From: Saccoglossus kowalevskii
Taxonomy: Eukaryota; Hemichordata; Enteropneusta; Harrimaniidae
Length of the DNA stretch: 10,142 nucleotides
Reading direction: 5' to 3'
NCBI RefSeq assembly: GCF_000003605.2
Contig: NW_003120920.1
Span: forward strand, 50,647-60,788
Position numbers and translations under genes: made by a program. Below the pieces are notes generated by a model. That model had not been told where the DNA came from. It saw nothing but the letters and a program-made list of their open reading frames with translations, and searched no databases. Position 1 is the stretch's first letter. Each line of letters opens with the position of its first letter. This document shows, piece after piece, positions 6,803 through 10,142 of this stretch.

Positions 6803-7755
6803 GACATATCACTATGTGAGTTGATATGCCATTTGACCTGATATACTGACATGTGACGTGACATAATACCTTGTAATCTGACATAATGCCATGTGACCTG
6901 ATATACTGACATGTGACCTGACATAATACCTTGTAATCTGACATAATGCCATTTGACCTGACATAACACCATGTGACCTGATATACTGCCATGTGACCTG
7001 ATATACTGCCATGTGACCTGACATAATACCTTGTAATCTGACATAATGCCATGTGACCTGATATACTGCCATTTGACCTGATATACTGCCATTTGACCTG
7101 ACATAACACCATGTGACCTGATATACTGCCATGTGACCTGATATACCGCCATGTGACCTGATATACTGCCATGTGACCTGACATTATACCTTGTAATCTG
7201 ACATAATGCCATGTGACCTGATATACTGCCATTTGACCTGATATACTGCCATTTGACCTGACATAACACCATGTGACCTGATATACTGCCATGCGACCTG
7301 ATATACTGCTATGTGACCTGACATAACACCATGTTATCTGATATACTGCCATGTGACCTGACATAACACCATGTGACAAGATATACTGCCATGTGACCTG
7401 ACATAACACCATGTGACCTGATATACTGCCATGTGACCTGACATAACACCTTGTGACATGATATACTGCCATGTGACCTGATATACTGCCATTTGACCTA
7501 ACATAACACCATGAGACCTGATATACTGACATTTGACCTGACATAACACCATGTGACCTGATATACTGCCATGTGACCTGATATACTGCCATTTGACCTG
7601 ACATAACACAATGTGACCTGATATACTGTCATGTGACCTGACGTAACACCATGTGACCTGATATACTGCCATGTGACCTGATATACTGCCATGTGACCTG
7701 ATATACTGCCATGTGACCTGACATAACACAATGTGATCTGACATACTGCCATGTC
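6803..7755. repeat. 20-bp minisatellite, about 47 units, intron C/D
   Basis: From 6821 to 7760 the sequence falls into 47 successive blocks of exactly 20 bp. I see no insertion or deletion. One degenerate unit precedes them, and the last block decays after 7755. Main unit types are atatactgccatgtgacctg and acataacaccatgtgacctg. A rarer dimer, acataataccttgtaatctg followed by acataatgccatgtgacctg, occurs at 6861, 6921, 7021 and 7181. The dimer is confined to the low-coordinate half. The other half is mostly an alternation of the two main types. About 35 units keep TGACCT. The stop-free unit makes all three minus frames open for long distances, producing artefact proteins of up to 279 residues. 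Confidence 0.98.
7021..7340. repeat. 160-bp higher-order duplication inside the 20-bp array
   Basis: Blocks starting at 7021 and 7181 follow the same order of unit types: rare dimer, two units with atttgacctg, one acataacacc unit, then two atatactgcc units. After that the eighth unit differs. The match shows that the array grew in part by copying eight units at once. A smaller 60-bp copy is visible at 6841-6900 and 6901-6960. Confidence 0.8.
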
Positions 7756-7770
7756 ATGCAATTAGTTAGT

Positions 7771-7830
7771 CTACATAATCTACATGTTACTGTTGTATTT
7801 CTACATAATCTACATGTTACTGTTGTATTT
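7771..7830. repeat. Perfect 2 x 30 bp tandem duplication
   Basis: The block 7771-7800 is repeated without any difference at 7801-7830. It begins ctacataatctacatgttac. It sits between the end of the 20-bp minisatellite and exon C. In transcript sense it covers intron positions 13-72 after the GTAAGT donor. Perfect identity points to a recent event or an assembly artefact. Confidence 0.97.
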
Positions 7831-7842
7831 CTTCTCACTTAC

Positions 7843-8013
7843 TTTGCTCAATTTTTCAGCAAGCTGCATCATAATATGCAGCGCTGTATTCTGCTCTCCT
7901 CTGTCCCAGTACATTTTCGACTCTTCTAGTTGCCAAGACCAAGATACGCTACTGTCTGATGCGCAACTCTGCTGGTCCAGCTGTTTCAATGTAAAGATGG
8001 CCCTCTCTGCTGC
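7843..8013 (-). CDS. ATM: ATM exon C: FAT domain, AERAIF...WQLEE segment
   Basis: This exon is 171 nt, 57 whole codons, phase 0 at both ends. It contains AAERAIFTLKQLDQQSC, SWSWQLEESKMYWDRGEQ and TALHIMMQLAEKLSK. The human counterpart reads LPERAIFQIKQYNSVSCG, SEWQLEEAQVFWAKKEQ and LALSILKQMIKKLD (from memory), so the helices align one for one. This exon has about two extra residues in the loop before WQLEE. The acceptor is TATAACTACAG|GCAGCAGAG and the donor is AAA|GTAAGTGAG, a near-perfect consensus. The long open frame on the opposite strand across this region is a shadow. Just downstream, intron C/D starts with a duplicated 30-bp block and then the 20-bp array. Confidence 0.94.
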
Positions 8014-8860
8014 CTGTAGTTATAAGAGCCAATGCGTTGGATTATATTCATGGTGCTGGGAAATCGTCACACCTAGATTGGTGACATCAGACTTTATGTC
8101 AAACTCAAGCATGAATATTTTAACATGATTAATCACTTTAAGATCACAATGAGGCCGGGTTTCTTCACAGTATTATGTCAACAAACACGAACAGCTTTTA
8201 AAATCAAGTGGAGATTTTGCCAAAAATGCATCTATATAACTGAGTGAATGTTAGTCTATGTGTTGGTATATATATCCCCAAGTCTCTGAATTGCTTGGTA
8301 CTGTGAAACCATTTATTTTTTCTGACATAATATCACTATTTTGATGTTTTGAGCAATTAAGTTCACTGGGTTTAAGTTCATGAACTTGGCTGGGTAACAG
8401 CAAGTTCAATTGTTACTTCACATGTTCACAGAATTTAATTTAATTTAGCATCTAGGACATCTACATCCCCTGTTTCAATTGAAATATGATGATTAGTACT
8501 TGAAAAAGCTGACAAATTTAGTTATTATATGCAAATTAGATAATTAATATAAACAAATTTTAACTCCAACTGATCTGGTCTGAACATTGTCCTACAACAT
8601 CATAACAATGTGATGATTAGTACTTGAGATATCAGTGGTAAAGCAGTAAATTTACTAATTATTATGCACAGACTTTTACCCAAAACTAATTAGGTCAACA
8701 CTTTGTTTCAGAGCACCTGTGTATCAAGTTTTATTGAAATCTGACCATTATCAAGTGACTTGTCATGTAAAGTAGAATACAAGTAATCTTTGAAGCGAGC
8801 ATAAATTCTTGGTTAATAACGATAATCAGAGGCATGGATACAGAAGAAATACATACTAAC
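8014..8860 (-). other. Intron B/C, 847 bp
   Basis: The intron lies between donor GTTAGT at 8860 and the CTACAG acceptor before exon C. From 8014 to about 8465 nothing is recognised. The remainder contains a diverged duplicated block, listed separately. Confidence 0.75.
8480..8775. repeat. Diverged tandem repeat of about 124-130 bp, intron B/C
   Basis: The string gatgattagtacttga occurs at 8488 and again at 8612. The following sequence is also related: aaatttagttattatatgca / aaatttactaattattatgc, then ttttaac / ttttacc, then aactgatctggtctgaacat / aactaattaggtcaacactt. A third partial copy may begin near 8743 (tgaccattatcaagtgactt). Between them lies tgtatcaagttttattgaaa, reminiscent of the element in intron E/F. 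This is an old repeat of unknown family. Confidence 0.6.
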
Positions 8861-9098
8861 CTGCGGCCTATTAGCTTTCCTTGCAATAGCAGCGGTGTAT
8901 TCCAGATGTTTGACAAGACCATCCAGGACCTTACCACCAATGTGGGTGCTTGAACCCTGTTTGTTTTTATCCATTAAAACATGCAGTAATACGTTTCTTA
9001 ATGCCAGGATGGGTTCAATGAACTCATAATCATTCTGTGCGACTATTGCAGACTGTGAATTCCATTTCAGCTGAAGCATCTCCAATTTGTTAATGTGA
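8861..9098 (-). CDS. ATM: ATM exon B: FAT domain, EPILALRNV segment
   Basis: This exon is 238 nt. Its first base completes the split codon from exon A. It reads HHINKLEMLQLKWNSQ, then EFIEPILALRNVLLHVLMDK, then a variable part, then LVKHLEYTAAIARKANRPQ. Human ATM has, from memory, LSEVYIKWQKHSQ, FQEPIMALRTVILEILMEK and LVELSILARTFKNTQ in the same order and spacing. The acceptor is TTTGCAG|TCAC and the donor is CAG|GTTAGT, ending in phase 0. These residues are part of the packed alpha-helical FAT solenoid that braces the kinase domain. The middle (KNKQGSSTHIGGK) does not match human ATM closely and is probably a surface loop. An open frame continues on both sides into intron, so the splice borders rather than the ORF limits define the coding part. 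Confidence 0.94.
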
Positions 9099-9787
9099 CT
9101 GCAAATTTCAGAAAATGTCAATTATGTAATTCAACTTTTGAATAAGTCTAGCAATAAACAGGAAGGCATAGTGATAATATTGTATTAGTATGATACACAC
9201 TAGTGAAACATGAATAGGTTGGTGACTCATTATTTTTATTTGTAGAAAACGTTCCTTACAAACCCCATCCATACACCCCCCCCCCTTCAGTTACAAACAA
9301 ATCACAATGTTTTTAATATTCTAAAGGATCATTTTTTACTTTTTCTTCATAAAGCTTGTCTATTCAATGCATAGTAAAATCAAAAACAAGGTCAATGACT
9401 CGAGAAATGAGAAGATCCAATGTTTCAATGAAACAATACATCTTTCATAGCAGTCAGTGGATTGATAAATAGCTTACATTTTTGTCAGGTTAAAGTTCCT
9501 GGTATTGAATTTCACTTGTCTCTCTCGTTTTTTATTTTATATTCAGTCCTGACATATTCCATGTTTGAGACTATGACATTTTAATATGCCATCCATCATC
9601 AACCACCTGTGCATCTTAACCAAAGCCACTTCAAAGTAACTTCTGTTAGTGTTTTCTGACACACTCAATCACAGTTTGGAATCAACTCAACTAGAATTTG
9701 AACGTGAGTCTACCAATTACAACTGCTTTTAAATTACCGGTACTATGGAGGATTACTGTAATTAATAAATTAAAAAAAAAATCTTAC
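9099..9787 (-). other. Intron A/B, 689 bp, nothing recognised
   Basis: The intron lies between donor GTAAGAT at 9787 and TTTGCAG before exon B. It contains a C run at about 9277-9285 and an A run next to the donor at 9772-9781. There is no coding homology, RNA gene or clear mobile element. Confidence 0.75.
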
Positions 9788-10018
9788 TGTAACATCATAT
9801 CTGCAAAGTTTTCTAATTCCACCAGTGACTGTAATTGACCCAAAGAAGTGTAGATATTACGAATACTTTCCAAGCTGGCATCACTCAAGCTTTTAAGAAC
9901 TTCATGTCTAGCCTGGCTAAGACACGCCAACATGTTCTTCTCTTCCCTGTCCCTGAGGGCGCACACACTATTATACAGTGACTGGTGATAACCAACATGC
10001 AAATTAGCATCAGCTGAT
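9788..10018 (-). CDS. ATM: ATM exon A: FAT domain, SLYN / LRDRE segment
   Basis: This is the first exon seen in transcription order, 231 nt. It contains YHQSLYNSVCALRDREE and later LESIRNIYTSLGQLQSLVEL. These match the human ATM FAT stretch around HESLYNALQSLRDREF and [20 protein letters not shown] (from memory). The helical, leucine-rich pattern fits a FAT/TPR-like repeat. The acceptor is a T-rich tract ending TTCAG just above 10018. The exon opens with one base that completes a codon begun upstream. A second AG lies 5 bases further in (exon start 10013) and would change the incoming phase, so the first few residues are uncertain. The donor is CA|GTAAGAT at 9787, leaving two bases of a codon that exon B completes as CAT (His). 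The preceding exon is beyond the right edge. Confidence 0.92.
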
Positions 10019-10083
10019 CTGAATATGCAAAAAAACATTACTGGTTGGTCAAAATGAATAAACTTTTCAATTTATCAAACGTT

Positions 10084-10142
10084 GAGTGTGTACTGCATGT
10101 TTATAGAGTGTGTACTGCATGTTTATAGAGTATGTACTGCAT
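10084..10142. repeat. 22-bp tandem repeat running off the right edge
   Basis: The unit gagtgtgtactgcatgttta plus ta starts at 10084, 10106 and 10128. The third copy has gagtatg and is cut by the window edge. It lies in the intron upstream of exon A. Array size is unknown. Confidence 0.9.

Larger units (their letters stand above)
1..10142 (-). other. ATM: ATM gene, internal segment (10 exons, both ends missing)
   Basis: The whole window lies inside one minus-strand gene. Ten exons were found by translating the complementary strand and placing GT-AG borders. Phases chain without conflict: A ends in phase 2, B-D end in phase 0, E ends in phase 2, F-H in phase 0, I in phase 1 and J in phase 0. 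The product follows ATM over its full length and without gaps in order: SLYN...[80 protein letters not shown] and [13 protein letters not shown]. ATM is a large nuclear Ser/Thr kinase of the PIKK family. It is activated by the MRN complex at double-strand breaks and phosphorylates SQ/TQ sites. ATR, DNA-PKcs and mTOR share the fold but not this run of motifs. Human motifs are recalled from memory. Confidence 0.95.

Noticed and set aside
6821-7760. CRISPR-like regular repetition
   Set aside because: The repeats are contiguous with no unique spacers, and the window is a eukaryotic gene.
6751-7838. Several overlapping long minus-strand ORFs (69-279 aa) rich in YQVTWQYIRSHG repeats
   Set aside because: They arise from the stop-free 20-bp minisatellite in all three frames. 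They lie within an ATM intron and match no known domain.
7784-8128. Plus-strand ORF of 114 aa
   Set aside because: It lies opposite ATM exon C, whose minus-strand translation has clear homology. This frame has none.

Overview
The window is eukaryotic nuclear DNA from an animal, most likely an invertebrate. It carries ten internal exons of a single gene on the minus strand. The spliced product is recognisable as ATM (ataxia-telangiectasia mutated), the PI3K-related protein kinase that signals DNA double-strand breaks. Every intron is GT-AG, every exon phase joins to the next, and the joined product (601 codons plus one base of a split codon, 1,804 nt) aligns with human ATM, recalled from memory, from roughly residue 2100 to the ATP-binding lysine of the kinase domain. 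No other gene was found. The 5' part of the gene lies beyond the right edge, and most of the kinase domain and the FATC end lie beyond the left edge.

Layout in transcription order (right to left): exon A 10018-9788, B 9098-8861, C 8013-7843, D 6261-6139, E 5159-4960, F 4494-4284 and G 3603-3490 form the C-terminal half of the helical-repeat FAT domain. Exon H 2412-2260 and exon I 1763-1625 join FAT to the kinase. Exon J 416-193 holds the start of the kinase N-lobe and ends exactly at the lysine of the LVK motif. About 18 percent of the window is coding. Introns run from about 465 to 1,580 bp.

The introns are rich in repeats. Intron I/J holds nine tandem copies of an 89-bp unit (721-1525), most with a TTCNNNGAA palindrome. 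Intron C/D holds a 20-bp minisatellite (about 6803-7755) in which I see no length change in 47 successive units. It is built from a few unit types and has larger internal duplications. A perfect 2 x 30 bp duplication lies between that array and the splice donor of exon C. A 22-bp repeat runs off the right edge. Four further intronic stretches look like old dispersed repeats, and two of them are diverged copies of each other.

Species cannot be fixed from the sequence. The AT-rich introns of 0.5-1.5 kb, the dispersed-repeat style and the divergence from the vertebrate protein suggest a marine invertebrate (lophotrochozoan, cnidarian or invertebrate deuterostome). This is inference. I found no wholly new biological system. 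The least explained structure is the strictly phased 20-bp array and what it may do inside an ATM intron.
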